Below are positions 26,272 through 35,158 of a stretch of DNA of 64,000 nt, piece after piece (the stretch's first letter is position 1; each line of letters begins with the position of its first letter). The DNA is from Cryomorphaceae bacterium (lineage in GTDB: Bacteria > Bacteroidota > Bacteroidia > Flavobacteriales_D > Sanyastnellaceae). Where the stretch lies: NCBI GenBank assembly GCA_016124575.1, contig WGNM01000001.1, forward strand, positions 124,001-188,000, in the 5' to 3' direction. Both the position numbers and the translations under genes were made by a program. The notes beneath the pieces are model-generated. The model was not told where the DNA came from and searched no databases. It was given only the letters and a program-made list of their open reading frames with translations.

Positions 26272-27111
26272 TTATTCCATCAATTGCTCGTCAGCAGCGT
26301 ACCCAGCAAATATGCCCAGTCCGCCCTGTATGTTACTATAAATCTGTACCGGCTGAGAAAAGGGATTTCCAGAAGCATCGGTAGCTAATTTCAGCGACTT
26401 TCGGTAGTTGAAATAATCACTTGAAACATGCACCAACTGAATACGATTATCAGTTTCGAGTAATGCAAACGCTGTAAAACGAATATCTACTGATTGGCTG
26501 GTGAAACTGTTGTCGTCGAACAGACAATCATCAAAATAAAAGAAGGAGTTCTCCGACAATTCATCGGTGTTTCTTAAAAATTCTTCTTGTGTTTCGAAAG
26601 ACAATAAATTTGGTTGTCCGCCAAAATCAGTATACAACAACAAATGGTAAAAATCGTCTTCTGAAGCTCCATCTTCGAATCTGATATCGATGTCAATCTT
26701 GCCTTCCAAGTCGTCTGCGATTTCAACGTTTACCACTTCCAATGCAACATTATTCGGCACTGTAGTCTCAGCCTGCACCTCACCAAGCAACGGATCAGCG
26801 CATTTGATATTGTAAGTTTTACCCGCTTCAGGAGTATAATTCAAGACATATCTACCTTCTCCCAATGAAGTAAAAGTCCCAATCAACGTGCTGCCATCAA
26901 AAAGTTGCACCACTGCGTTTGAAACGAAAGTAAGCGGCTCGTCTGAAAGCACCGTCTCCGTGCGACTCACCTCGGCATAAACTGCCAACTCTCCTGCGCC
27001 AATATAACAATTCAACACAACTTTTTGCGCGCTGAGGTCGCCGTCAAAAGGAATTTCTTTCTCACAAGAAACCAAGGCTAGAACCAGAGCTATGTATAGT
27101 AAATGTCTCAT
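26272..27111 (-). CDS. DUF4249 lipoprotein, partner of the TonB receptor
   Basis: 279 residues. The ATG at 27111 lies 2 bp after the receptor's stop and starts a lipoprotein signal (MRHLLYIALVLALVSCEKEI). The 'F-G-LSAQKVVLNCYI--G-L-VY-E-SRTE', 'VQLFDGSTLIG', 'Y-LNYTPEAGKTYNIKC' and 'AETTVPNNV' pattern is DUF4249. These lipoproteins are encoded immediately after carboxypeptidase-regulatory-like TonB receptors in Bacteroidota and probably form the surface lid or substrate-binding partner, in analogy with SusD. The substrate is unknown. Confidence 0.88.
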   Translation of the reverse strand: MRHLLYIALVLALVSCEKEIPFDGDLSAQKVVLNCYIGAGELAVYAEVSRTETVLSDEPLTFVSNAVVQLFDGSTLIGTFTSLGEGRYVLNYTPEAGKTYNIKCADPLLGEVQAETTVPNNVALEVVNVEIADDLEGKIDIDIRFEDGASEDDFYHLLLYTDFGGQPNLLSFETQEEFLRNTDELSENSFFYFDDCLFDDNSFTSQSVDIRFTAFALLETDNRIQLVHVSSDYFNYRKSLKLATDASGNPFSQPVQIYSNIQGGLGIFAGYAADEQLME

Positions 27112-27113
27112 TA

Positions 27114-29468
27114 TCAAAATTTAAAGCTGTAAGTAATGGCGGGCAAAACAGGAAACAAACTGATTTGATACAATCCGCGATTGCCCAGTTCGTTGGTGGA
27201 GAAGTACAAGAAAAATGGATTCTGTCGGTTGTACGCATTGTACAACCCCAAGCTCCAGGTTCGCTCACCGTACTTCGTAGGTTTATGGATGTTGAAAACG
27301 AAATCCAAGCGGTGATAGGCGGGCATTCGATAGTCGTTTCGATTTTCAAAGTAATCGGCGCTGAAGAAATTGCCAGCATTATTTCCTGTATTATCAATGC
27401 TCGGTATAATGGTGTAATTGTTAAAACGCGTGGTGGGCAAGCTGATAGCATTGCCTGTGCCATACACCCATACCACCCCTATGTCTAAGCGGTCACTTAT
27501 GGTATATGTCGCTGCAGCTCCTATGTCATGCCGCCTGTCGTAACGATAATAAAACGGCTCTCCGAAATTCAGGTTTTCAAAGTCTCTCCAACTCCAACTG
27601 AGCGTATACCCTATCCATCCCGTTAAGGCTCCTCGCTTTTTCTCGAAAAGCAACTCCAATCCATAGGCTGTGCCATCGCCACTTTCTACGAGGCTCTCCC
27701 AATTCGATCCCGAACCTTGAAAAGTTGCCCCGTCTTTGTATTCAATTAGGTTTTTCATCCATTTGTAGTAGACTTCGCCGCTGAGTGCGTAATCGCTGCC
27801 GATGTCGTGGCTCAGTCCCAACGCTACCTGGTCGCTCGTTTGCGGCTTCACAGCGTCGGTTGCTGGCAACCATAAATCTGTCGGCAATCCAATGCCTACG
27901 TTGGTCAACAAATGCAAAAATTGATACATCTTGGCATAAGAGGCTTTGACAGATAATTTGCTATTGATGAGGTATCTGCCTGAAAATCGCGGCTGTAGAC
28001 CTTGGTAGGTGCGGCCTTGGACAAAAAACGCAGCATGGTGAAGGCCGATGTTCATCTTGAACTTTTCACTCACTCGCCAATCGTCTTCAACATAGGTGAA
28101 GATCTCATTGGCAAACACGTCATCAGAGCCATAGCGCAAAGAAACATTCGACAACTGATCAGAAAATGAGGTCTCGTTGACGCCCGGTGAGAATACGTGA
28201 TATGTGTACCCGCCCCCAAATCGAACGTAATGGTCTGGCTTGGGGAAGAAATCGAAGTCGGCTTTTACGCCGTAATCATTAATTCCAGAGAAATAGACAA
28301 ATTCCGACTCATCGAATTCACTGCTGTTGGGGTCGTCACTTCTGAACTTGAATCCTGTCGAAAACTTATATTTAGAAAACGTTGCAGTGTAGTTAGCAAA
28401 TAATTTGGGCGATAATATGTTGTTCCAACGCAAGGCAACTATGCTATTTCCCCACGAAAGATCTGAATCAAACTCTTCTGTTGTGCCCGAAAATCGCTCT
28501 TTGTAGTTTATATAGGCTCTGTCTTTCCCATGGTATAAACTCAAAAACAATCGGTTGTTGTCGTTGATTTTGTGGTTCACCTTCCCATTCAAATCGTAAA
28601 AGTAATATCCGCCACTGGCGTCATCTGTATTCGCGGCGATAATTGGCCTAGTGAGAAAATCGATGTAGGTGCGCCTGCCCGATACCAAAAAAGATGTCCG
28701 ATCTTTCCAAATGGGCCCCTCCAACGTCAACTTGCTCGATATCAAACCAATAGCACCCTCCCCTTTGAACTCTTTCGAATTTCCTTCTTTCATGCGGATG
28801 TCGATAACAGAGCTCGTTCTACCACCATATCGCGCAGGAAATCCACCTTTTATGAGCTCTACATTGCGAATTGCATCAGAGTTAAAGACTGAGAAAAAGC
28901 CAAAGAGGTGTGAGGCGTTATAAACGGGTACGCCATCTAAAAGTATGAGATTTTGGTCGGGTCCGCCGCCGCGAACATATATGCCACTTGCCCCTTCAGT
29001 GCCTGATTGCACCCCGGGCAGCAATTGCAAGGTTTTCAGAACGTCGCGCTCACCAAGCAGCACGGGCAACGAGGCTACCTTCGACATATCGAGGGTGATC
29101 GCACTCATCTGACTGTCCTCAACTTTCGAATCGGATTGAGACTCGATAACGGCTTCACCAATCAGTGTGATCGGACTAAGAGAAACATCCAATCGGGTAT
29201 CTTCTGTTAAAACCAAGCGGAATTTTTGAGGCTGGTAACCGACATAACTGAACGTCAATTCAACGGTATCTGCTGCAAGCGATAAACTGAAAAAGCCATA
29301 CACGTTGGTCCCTGTGCCTTTTTGTAAACGCGACTCATAAACAGTGGCTCCGATGAGCTTTTCACCTGTTTCGGCATCTTGAATATCTCCGCTAATGGTG
29401 CGCACGGGTTGCGCAAATGACATGATGGCGCTGCAAGTAAATACAAGAAAAGAGAATAGAACCTTCAT
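27114..29468 (-). CDS. TonB-dependent receptor with carboxypeptidase-regulatory-like domain
   Basis: 784 residues from the ATG at 29468, which gives a signal peptide (MKVLFSFLVFTCSAIMSFAQ); an in-frame start at 29651 would prepend 61 residues. Order: CarboxypepD_reg-like domain (~22-105, 'ISGDIQDAETGEKLIGATVY...YVGYQPQKFRL'), plug domain (~130-230, 'GVQSGTEGASGIYVRGGGPDQNLILLDGVPVYNASHLFGFFSVFNSDAIRNVELIKGGFPARYGGR'), then a beta-barrel ending in 'YSFKF'. It transports an unknown ligand across the outer membrane using TonB energy. With the DUF4249 gene 2 bp downstream it forms a two-gene operon. Residues are shown only to name the domains; the barrel is of normal length. Confidence 0.93.
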   Translation of the reverse strand: MKVLFSFLVFTCSAIMSFAQPVRTISGDIQDAETGEKLIGATVYESRLQKGTGTNVYGFFSLSLAADTVELTFSYVGYQPQKFRLVLTEDTRLDVSLSPITLIGEAVIESQSDSKVEDSQMSAITLDMSKVASLPVLLGERDVLKTLQLLPGVQSGTEGASGIYVRGGGPDQNLILLDGVPVYNASHLFGFFSVFNSDAIRNVELIKGGFPARYGGRTSSVIDIRMKEGNSKEFKGEGAIGLISSKLTLEGPIWKDRTSFLVSGRRTYIDFLTRPIIAANTDDASGGYYFYDLNGKVNHKINDNNRLFLSLYHGKDRAYINYKERFSGTTEEFDSDLSWGNSIVALRWNNILSPKLFANYTATFSKYKFSTGFKFRSDDPNSSEFDESEFVYFSGINDYGVKADFDFFPKPDHYVRFGGGYTYHVFSPGVNETSFSDQLSNVSLRYGSDDVFANEIFTYVEDDWRVSEKFKMNIGLHHAAFFVQGRTYQGLQPRFSGRYLINSKLSVKASYAKMYQFLHLLTNVGIGLPTDLWLPATDAVKPQTSDQVALGLSHDIGSDYALSGEVYYKWMKNLIEYKDGATFQGSGSNWESLVESGDGTAYGLELLFEKKRGALTGWIGYTLSWSWRDFENLNFGEPFYYRYDRRHDIGAAATYTISDRLDIGVVWVYGTGNAISLPTTRFNNYTIIPSIDNTGNNAGNFFSADYFENRNDYRMPAYHRLDFVFNIHKPTKYGERTWSLGLYNAYNRQNPFFLYFSTNELGNRGLYQISLFPVLPAITYSFKF

Positions 29469-29515
29469 AAAATGAAATTGGTTATCAGGAGTTCTAGCTA
29501 ACGCAAAAACCGCGA

Positions 29516-29523
29516 CAAATATA
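29516..29523 (-). promoter_or_regulatory. -7 promoter element (TATATTTG) for the TonB receptor operon
   Basis: Exact TAnnTTTG on the minus strand, 47 bases before the ATG at 29468. Confidence 0.55.
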
Positions 29524-29564
29524 TATCCCAAGAGATTAAAAAAACATACAAACCTTGAATTCCT

Positions 29565-29572
29565 TACCTTCG
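29565..29572 (+). promoter_or_regulatory. -7-like element (TACCTTCG) for the DinB-like gene
   Basis: TACCTTCG, 19 bases before the ATG at 29592. Confidence 0.4.
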
Positions 29573-29591
29573 ATTTCAATTTTCCTCTCAC

Positions 29592-30167
29592 ATGGATTTC
29601 ATCGACAGCGCAAAAAAGCAATTCGCCTATTATCGCCACCTCGGTGCGCAAACAATAGATCGTTTAAACGACGAACAACTGGTTTGGCATCCCGAAGGCG
29701 ATAACAATAGCATTGGCATTGTTGTAAAACACTTGTGGGGCAATATGATGTCGAGATGGACCGATTTCCTGACCTCCGATGGTGAGAAAGAATGGCGCAA
29801 ACGCGATGAAGAATTCGAAAATGATGGGTTGACAAAAATATCCATCACCCACATGTGGAATGAAGGATGGGATTGCCTGGAAAAAGCTCTCGCTGAAATC
29901 ACAAACGACGATTTGGAGAGAATAATATATATTCGAAATCAAGGACATACGGTAATGGAGGCCATAAATCGGCAGTTGTCGCATTACCCTTACCACGTCG
30001 GACAAATCGTGTTTCTCGGTAAAATGATTTTGGGGGCAGAATGGACGTCTCTGTCTATTCCAAAAGGGAACTCGCAAGTGTACAATGCAGATAAGTTTTC
30101 GAAAGAGCAGCGCCGCGGACATTTCACCGATGAGATTTTGAAAAAGCCAGGAGAAAAAAATGCATGA
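29592..30167 (+). CDS. DUF1572 / DinB-like four-helix protein
   Basis: 191 residues. The DinB-like fold is indicated by 'LGAQTIDRLNDEQLVWHPEGDNNSIGIVVKHLWGNMMSRWTDFLTSDGE', with a His at the position of the first metal ligand, and by 'QLSHYPYHVGQIVFLGKM', which supplies the second and third His. These proteins often bind a divalent metal and may act as thiol-dependent transferases or hydrolases; activity here is unproven. The stop overlaps the start of the GT39 gene by 4 bp. Confidence 0.88.
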   Translation: MDFIDSAKKQFAYYRHLGAQTIDRLNDEQLVWHPEGDNNSIGIVVKHLWGNMMSRWTDFLTSDGEKEWRKRDEEFENDGLTKISITHMWNEGWDCLEKALAEITNDDLERIIYIRNQGHTVMEAINRQLSHYPYHVGQIVFLGKMILGAEWTSLSIPKGNSQVYNADKFSKEQRRGHFTDEILKKPGEKNA

Positions 30168-31600
30168 TGAAAGTATTTAGTAGTCGATACTTCGCGATCT
30201 ACATAGTTCTTCTCTTGTTTCTGGTTCAATCTATAGGCCTCACAAATCCTCCGTTGGAAATAGAACACAACTGGCGCCAGGTAACAGGTCTTATGGTTTC
30301 ACGAAACTTCTTAGAACAAGGCCCTGATCTTTTCTATCCGAAGGTTGACGATAACCAAGGGGGCAGCGGAATCATAGGCATGGAATTCCCACTGATGAAC
30401 TACCTGTATTATCTTGTAGCATCTGTGTTTGGATATAGCCACTGGTACGGACGAATCATCAATGCAGTGGTTACCTGCTTCGGTTTACTCGCATTCTTCC
30501 ATATCGCAAAATCGCTGTTCAACGAAAAGATCGCGCAGATAGCTCTGCTCATGATTTCATGCTCCATCTGGTTCGCATTTGGCCGAAAAATGATGCCTGA
30601 TACTTTTGCATTATCACTAACTATGATCGGCATTTGGTCAGGTATTCGCTTTTTAAAAGATGGAAAACCATTGCAGATTGCCTTGTATTTCATCTTCTTA
30701 GCATTGGGGATACTCTCAAAAATACCGGCTGCTGTTGTCGGCGCTTTTTTGTTTATTCCGCTTTTCGACAAATCTATTTCTCAACAACGTAAGTGGACGC
30801 TTGCCATCGTAGGCGCCCTAGCCCTAGCCCCAGCTGTGTGGTGGTATTTCGTTTGGAACAGTCATTTGTCTGAGAAATTTGGGTATTGGTACAATAGCGG
30901 ACAATCTTTTAGCGATGGAATGCGCGCTATAACATCACATCCGCTTTCATTCTTTAACAGATTCATTTTCAGCGGATTCAAAAGCTACATCGCGTTCACC
31001 GTATGTCTAACAGGAACGGTTTTAGCATTCCGTCAATTCTTTAAATCAAAAAGAAAGTACCAATTGTTTGCACTTGCTACCGCTATATTGTCGCTGCTGT
31101 ATATCATTCGATCCGGACATTTTTTCATTCATCATGATTATTATATGCTGCCGTTGCTTCCCTTTCTCGCCTTACTCGGCGGATTTGCTGTCGCCACGTT
31201 AAACAAAAAGTGGATGGTTGCCATAGTGCTCGCTGGAATGTTCGAAGGCCTTGCCAACCAGCAGCATGAACTTTTCATTAAAGAATCTGAAAAGTATAAG
31301 ATGACACTGGAAGGCATAGCAGATATCCATATCCCCAAAGATGCGCTGATTGTAATCAACGGAAACGGTAATCCACAACAACTGTATTTGGCTCACCGAA
31401 AGGGTTGGAATATCAGCAATGAAGAAGCGCAATCTGTTGATTTTATTTCTTCCCTAAAAGCCAAAGGAGCCGACTACCTAATCTTAAACAGATCTTCAAA
31501 AATTGAGTTCGCTATTGATCCAGTTTATAGCGACGATCACTACCAAATTTTTGATCTTCGCAAATTCAAAAACAACCTCTCACGAGGTTCCAATGTATAG
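30164..31600 (+). CDS. Family 39 glycosyltransferase (ArnT/PMT-like membrane protein)
   Basis: 478 residues, polytopic inner-membrane protein with about ten to twelve hydrophobic helices. The first periplasmic loop holds 'NPPLEIEHNWRQVTGLMVSRNFLEQGPDLFYPKVD'; the acidic residue before the HNWR motif matches the catalytic Asp/Glu loop of GT-C enzymes of family 39. 'YGRIINAVVTCFGLLAFF' and 'FGRKMMPDTFALSLTMIGIW' are further family features. Such enzymes move sugars from polyprenyl-phosphate donors to lipid or protein acceptors on the outer face of the inner membrane. It is followed by an overlapping thioredoxin-like gene. Confidence 0.88.
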   Translation: MMKVFSSRYFAIYIVLLLFLVQSIGLTNPPLEIEHNWRQVTGLMVSRNFLEQGPDLFYPKVDDNQGGSGIIGMEFPLMNYLYYLVASVFGYSHWYGRIINAVVTCFGLLAFFHIAKSLFNEKIAQIALLMISCSIWFAFGRKMMPDTFALSLTMIGIWSGIRFLKDGKPLQIALYFIFLALGILSKIPAAVVGAFLFIPLFDKSISQQRKWTLAIVGALALAPAVWWYFVWNSHLSEKFGYWYNSGQSFSDGMRAITSHPLSFFNRFIFSGFKSYIAFTVCLTGTVLAFRQFFKSKRKYQLFALATAILSLLYIIRSGHFFIHHDYYMLPLLPFLALLGGFAVATLNKKWMVAIVLAGMFEGLANQQHELFIKESEKYKMTLEGIADIHIPKDALIVINGNGNPQQLYLAHRKGWNISNEEAQSVDFISSLKAKGADYLILNRSSKIEFAIDPVYSDDHYQIFDLRKFKNNLSRGSNV

Positions 31601-31886
31601 CATGTCAAAAGGAAGAATCTTGTATTTCAGCGGACCCGATTGCTCGGTATGCCGTGACTTGAAACCAAAGTTAAACGATGTCGCCCTCAGCGAATTCCCT
31701 GATTTCGAATGGGTAGAAATTGATTGTGCCCTTCAACCTGATGTTGCCGCCCTGCATAGCGTCTTTACTGTGCCTGTTGTCGAAATTGAAATCGAAGAAA
31801 AAACCTATTTGCGGTTTGTCAGACAGATCTCAGTTTCTGATTTCACTGAAAAAACAAGACGTTTGTACGACATGTTGTCTGATTGA
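31593..31886 (+). CDS. Thioredoxin-like protein with CxxC
   Basis: 97 residues from the ATG at 31593, with GAGG about 6 bases upstream; it overlaps the GT39 stop by 8 bp, and a second ATG at 31602 would avoid the overlap. Thioredoxin fold: 'RILYFSGPDCSVCRDLKPKLNDVA' with active site CSVC in place of CGPC, 'FEWVEIDCALQPDVAALHSVFTVPVVEI' with the cis-Pro, and 'EKTYLRFV'. No signal peptide, so cytosolic. Probably a thiol-disulfide reductase or a monitoring thioredoxin; partner unknown. Confidence 0.87.
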   Translation: MYSMSKGRILYFSGPDCSVCRDLKPKLNDVALSEFPDFEWVEIDCALQPDVAALHSVFTVPVVEIEIEEKTYLRFVRQISVSDFTEKTRRLYDMLSD

Positions 31887-31910
31887 TCAATGCTTTTAAC
31901 AGCATATTCT

Positions 31911-31918
31911 TATCTTCC
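31911..31918 (+). promoter_or_regulatory. -7-like element (TATCTTCC)
   Basis: TATCTTCC, 29 bases before the methyltransferase ATG at 31948; differs from TAnnTTTG at two positions. Confidence 0.28.
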
Positions 31919-31947
31919 CCCCTCAAAGCCAAAACCAATTGCTTAAG

Positions 31948-32682
31948 ATGCACACTGAACACGTACCAGCCCAAGGAGTTCGAAAACTTAGAATTGAAGA
32001 TCAAGCACCAAATTGTGAGATTTTAATCAACGGTACGCTTTTTCATTTGGAAGATGTATGCAGAAACAAACGCGTTGCCGACATCGGGTGCGGATACGGT
32101 GCAAACAAACCCATTGTTGAAGGTGTTGGCGGTGAGTGGATAGGGGTGGAACCTTTTGAAGGGGGTGCGCACACGGTTACTGCGAGTGCCGAAGACCTTC
32201 CTTTTGAAGACAACAGCTTCGATGTTGTGATCATGCATGCCGTTTTAGAACACATCCCGAATGTTGCTGCGGCCTTTTCAGAGGTGGCACGCATTCTTAA
32301 ACCAGGTGGGGTATTTGTAGGATATGTGGCTTTTATGGAGTGTTTCCACGAGATATCATACTCTCACCTGTCGCACAAAGCACTCGAACATTTCAGCGAT
32401 ATCAACGGTATGAAGCTGGAGAAGATAGCAGGCGGTAGCCGTTTTGGTATCGACTATCACTTATCGGTACTCATGTTTCCCCTTCCGTTTCAGTGGATTC
32501 GTCCGCTGATCGCTTCGTGCATTCGCGGACATATTAAAATCAAATCGTGGGCGATGTACTGTGGTTTGCGTTTCGCACGGAAAAGACCAGCCGAAGAAGC
32601 AACCCGAAGGTCAAAACTCTACTATCAAGTGGAGTGTCTGCGCCAGTCGAATGGCTTTCAATACATCATACGAAAGCAGTAA
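31948..32682 (+). CDS. Class I SAM-dependent methyltransferase
   Basis: 244 residues from the ATG at 31948; a TTG at 31939 is also in frame. The SAM site is 'VADIGCGYGANKPIVEGVGGEWIGVEPF', then 'SAEDLPFEDNSFDVVIMHAVLEHI' and 'EVARILKPGGVFVGYVAF', a Methyltransf_11 arrangement. The C-terminal third ('SHLSHKALEHFSDINGMKLEKIAGGS') resembles methyltransferases of cell-surface glycan clusters, which would fit the GT39 gene upstream, but the substrate is not known. It is convergent with the TauE/SafE gene, with an 11-bp gap. Confidence 0.87.
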   Translation: MHTEHVPAQGVRKLRIEDQAPNCEILINGTLFHLEDVCRNKRVADIGCGYGANKPIVEGVGGEWIGVEPFEGGAHTVTASAEDLPFEDNSFDVVIMHAVLEHIPNVAAAFSEVARILKPGGVFVGYVAFMECFHEISYSHLSHKALEHFSDINGMKLEKIAGGSRFGIDYHLSVLMFPLPFQWIRPLIASCIRGHIKIKSWAMYCGLRFARKRPAEEATRRSKLYYQVECLRQSNGFQYIIRKQ

Positions 32683-32693
32683 TTGAGAGATCT

Positions 32694-33434
32694 TTAGAAA
32701 AAAGCACGGTAGAAAAACGGATACACCATCACCGCTCCTACTATTAATATGAGGCCAAGAGAAATGCGCTTAAATGATTTCTGACTGATTTCCTTCAGCA
32801 TTTTTCTACCTATCCATGTGCCTACCCATCCGATGATAAGAAGAACAGGGACGAACATCAACACTTGTTTGGTAAAATATCCGTTCAAAAAGTAAACTCC
32901 ACCTCTGCTTAGATCTACCGCTAGATCTATTCCTGCAGATGTCGCAACGAATGTCGACTTCTCCAAATTGAAAGCAGCCATGGTCAATCCGCGAACAGCG
33001 CCACCCGTGCCCACCAATCCGGCGAGAAACCCTGAAGAGGTCCCGCCAATAATCGCTTGAATTTTACCGGCTTTTATCTGAACCTCATCAAAAAGCAAAA
33101 AGAAAAGGCTGAAAAGAACGATAAAACTGGCCAAGCCAAACTTGAGGTATTCTGCATTTAAAATTGAACTCAACCAACCACCAAATATGACAAACATCAC
33201 CGATGGCAGTCCCAACCATAGCAAAAGCTTTTTGTCCATGCCCTTTCGAAACATAGCTATCTTGCTCAAATTGCTACCGATGTGAAACAAAGCCGTCATT
33301 CCCAAAACGGTATTGAAATCGAAATAAAAATTGGCAATGGGGACGAAAAAAACACTGCTTCCAAAACCTCCTACTGTGCCAATGATTTCAGCTATCAAGG
33401 TCAACAATAAGAAGCCAATTACTTTGATATCCAT
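32694..33434 (-). CDS. TauE/SafE-family permease
   Basis: 246 residues with seven or eight hydrophobic helices. N-terminal 'IGTVGGFGSSVFFVPIANFYFDFNTVLGMTALFHIGSNLSK' and the internal repeat 'IIGGTSSGFLAGLVGTGGAVRGLTMAAFNLEKSTFVATSAGIDLAVDLSR' are the two half-repeats of the TauE/SafE (DUF81) family. Members export sulfite, sulfoacetate or other organic anions; the substrate here is not evident. TACCTTCA ends 4 bp before its ATG. Confidence 0.92.
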   Translation of the reverse strand: MDIKVIGFLLLTLIAEIIGTVGGFGSSVFFVPIANFYFDFNTVLGMTALFHIGSNLSKIAMFRKGMDKKLLLWLGLPSVMFVIFGGWLSSILNAEYLKFGLASFIVLFSLFFLLFDEVQIKAGKIQAIIGGTSSGFLAGLVGTGGAVRGLTMAAFNLEKSTFVATSAGIDLAVDLSRGGVYFLNGYFTKQVLMFVPVLLIIGWVGTWIGRKMLKEISQKSFKRISLGLILIVGAVMVYPFFYRAFF

Positions 33435-33438
33435 GCAA

Positions 33439-33446
33439 TGAAGGTA
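33439..33446 (-). promoter_or_regulatory. -7-like element (TACCTTCA) 4 bp before the TauE/SafE start
   Basis: On the minus strand TACCTTCA-TTGC-ATG, one half of a 44-bp divergent promoter. Confidence 0.4.
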
Positions 33447-33466
33447 TTTGAATCTTTCGGAAATCG

Positions 33467-33474
33467 TACATTTA
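33467..33474 (+). promoter_or_regulatory. -7-like element (TACATTTA) 4 bp before the DUF1697 start
   Basis: TACATTTA-AATC-ATG, with TTTG at 33447-33450 16 bp upstream. Back to back with the TauE/SafE element. Confidence 0.4.
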
Positions 33475-33478
33475 AATC

Positions 33479-34021
33479 ATGAACAAACAAATTGCGCTGC
33501 TGCGGGGAATAAACGTAAGTGGACAAAAGAAAATAGCAATGGCAGATCTCAGAATGTGGCTTTCTGAGTTGGCTGTTTCCAATGTCCAAACCTACATTCA
33601 AAGTGGAAATATTGTATTGAGCTCTAAACTCGAAAACAAAATTTTGAGCGAAAGCATCAAAAATAAAATATCCGAAAAATCTGGATTTGATGTTGTTACA
33701 CTTACAATCTCAGAAGCTGAATTGCAAGCAGCGATTGATAACAATCCCTTTTCTGAACAGGTGAACAATGGCTCCCAAATATATGTTACCTTTTTTGAGG
33801 AAGAACCAAGAGCCGAAAATGTAAAAGCTGTTATCGATGTTTGTCCGCCCAATGAATACCTACATTTCTACCCAAAACTTGTCTATTTCTTCTCAGAAAC
33901 AAGCTACGGATCAGCCAAATTGAATAATAACTTTCTGGAAAAAAAACTCAAAGTGAGCTGCACAACGCGCAATTGGAAGAGTGTTGAAACGTTGTTGATT
34001 ATGTCACAAATCAATAAATGA
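33479..34021 (+). CDS. DUF1697 protein
   Basis: 180 residues. It shows the family's opening 'QIALLRGINVSGQKKIAMADLRMWLSELAVSNVQTYIQSGNIVLSS', then 'ISEKSGFDVVTLTISEAELQAAIDNNPF', 'YVTFFEEEPRA', 'YFFSETSYGSAKLNNNFLEKKLKVSCTTRNWKSVETLLIM'. Full-length, cytosolic, function unknown. Its codons look more AT-rich than those of most neighbours, as do those of the histidine kinase downstream. Confidence 0.93.
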   Translation: MNKQIALLRGINVSGQKKIAMADLRMWLSELAVSNVQTYIQSGNIVLSSKLENKILSESIKNKISEKSGFDVVTLTISEAELQAAIDNNPFSEQVNNGSQIYVTFFEEEPRAENVKAVIDVCPPNEYLHFYPKLVYFFSETSYGSAKLNNNFLEKKLKVSCTTRNWKSVETLLIMSQINK

Positions 34022-34117
34022 AGAATTAATTGAATTGTAAGAAATTGTCCTACAAATTTAACCATCTGCTTTATTCACTTTTGTAAATAAGCAGTTACAA
34101 AAGCTGCCAAACTATCA

Positions 34118-35158
34118 ATGATGTCAACCATTTCACTAATTCAGCTCATTCAAAAGCTAGAACCGTATTATGTCGTTATCGATAAGCATCAATCCATCGT
34201 TCTGGTTTCTAATGCATTAGAAATTAAGCATCCCAATTTCAAATCTAAATCTACCTTTTTCGAATTATGCAATTGCAAATTAAATTTCGATTCTCAGCCG
34301 AAGGATGCTGTAGGTTTTATTGAAAACAAGCAGATCATTCTGCATTTTCACTACGAAGAAGATCACATTATTTGTGATTTTAATGAGATATCAATTGAAA
34401 ACAATAAAATAACTCTTCGTCAGCGCAATCGGGAGGTTGAAGATGTTTTAGACTCTGAAATAAAATTAAATCGAAGATTGATTCAAACAGAAGGGTTTGT
34501 GCGCGCTACTGTGCATGATCTCGGTGCTCCAATCAATAACCTGAAAGCCTTGATCAAACTTTATGAAATAGAAACAGAAAAAAAAGAATCAGATTACCTT
34601 TTCGAATTAATCAAAAGATCGGTAGAAACCCTTTCTTCTCGACAGAAATACGTCAATCAACTCATTAAAGACGATTACTTGTTCGATGAAGAAGCCATGG
34701 GCCCCCTCGAATTGCATGCCCCTTTAGTTGAAATCATAGAAGAGTTCGAGCCACTTTTCAAAAGTCAAAAAGGCAGAATAGTAAAGGATATTCCAATTCA
34801 AACAGTGGTGCATTTCTCTTCTACTGCTTTGCGCAGTGTCTTTGAGAATCTACTCAGCAATTCTTTAAAGTATAAAAAACAAGATGAAGCGCCAGTTGTC
34901 GTGATAAGCTGTGCGATTGAAAGTAAGAAAGTGACAATAACGTATACAGACAATGGCATAGGTATGGACATAGCCAAGTTCAATCAGAATCCCTTCGGGT
35001 TGTATCGCCGGTTCAATGAAGATGCAGCTTCAGGAAGTGGATTGGGGCTGTACATTACGAAATCGCAAATAGAAAAAGCAGAAGGACATATTGATATTCA
35101 GAGTGAACAAGGTCAAGGCGTGACGTGTACAATCACCCTCAAAATACCAGCGAAATGA
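34118..35158 (+). CDS. Cytosolic sensor histidine kinase
   Basis: 346 residues with no transmembrane segment. Residues 1-~100 look like a degenerate PAS-type sensor (YYVVIDKHQSIVLVSNALEI). The dimerisation helix carries the phosphoacceptor in 'FVRATVHDLGAPINNLKALI' (His ~131). The ATPase domain has an N box (FENLLSNSLKYKK), G1 (YTDNGIGMD), an F box (NPFGLYRRFNEDAA) and G2 (GSGLGLYITK). It is coupled by an ATGA overlap to a single-domain response regulator. The signal is unknown; the soluble location suggests an internal cue. Confidence 0.93.
   Translation: MMSTISLIQLIQKLEPYYVVIDKHQSIVLVSNALEIKHPNFKSKSTFFELCNCKLNFDSQPKDAVGFIENKQIILHFHYEEDHIICDFNEISIENNKITLRQRNREVEDVLDSEIKLNRRLIQTEGFVRATVHDLGAPINNLKALIKLYEIETEKKESDYLFELIKRSVETLSSRQKYVNQLIKDDYLFDEEAMGPLELHAPLVEIIEEFEPLFKSQKGRIVKDIPIQTVVHFSSTALRSVFENLLSNSLKYKKQDEAPVVVISCAIESKKVTITYTDNGIGMDIAKFNQNPFGLYRRFNEDAASGSGLGLYITKSQIEKAEGHIDIQSEQGQGVTCTITLKIPAK

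Noticed and set aside
27114-29468. TonB receptor plus lipoprotein taken as a SusC/SusD pair
   Set aside because: The receptor is shorter than SusC, and the partner is a DUF4249 lipoprotein, not SusD. It lies 14 kb from the glucan operon with no glycan genes around it.
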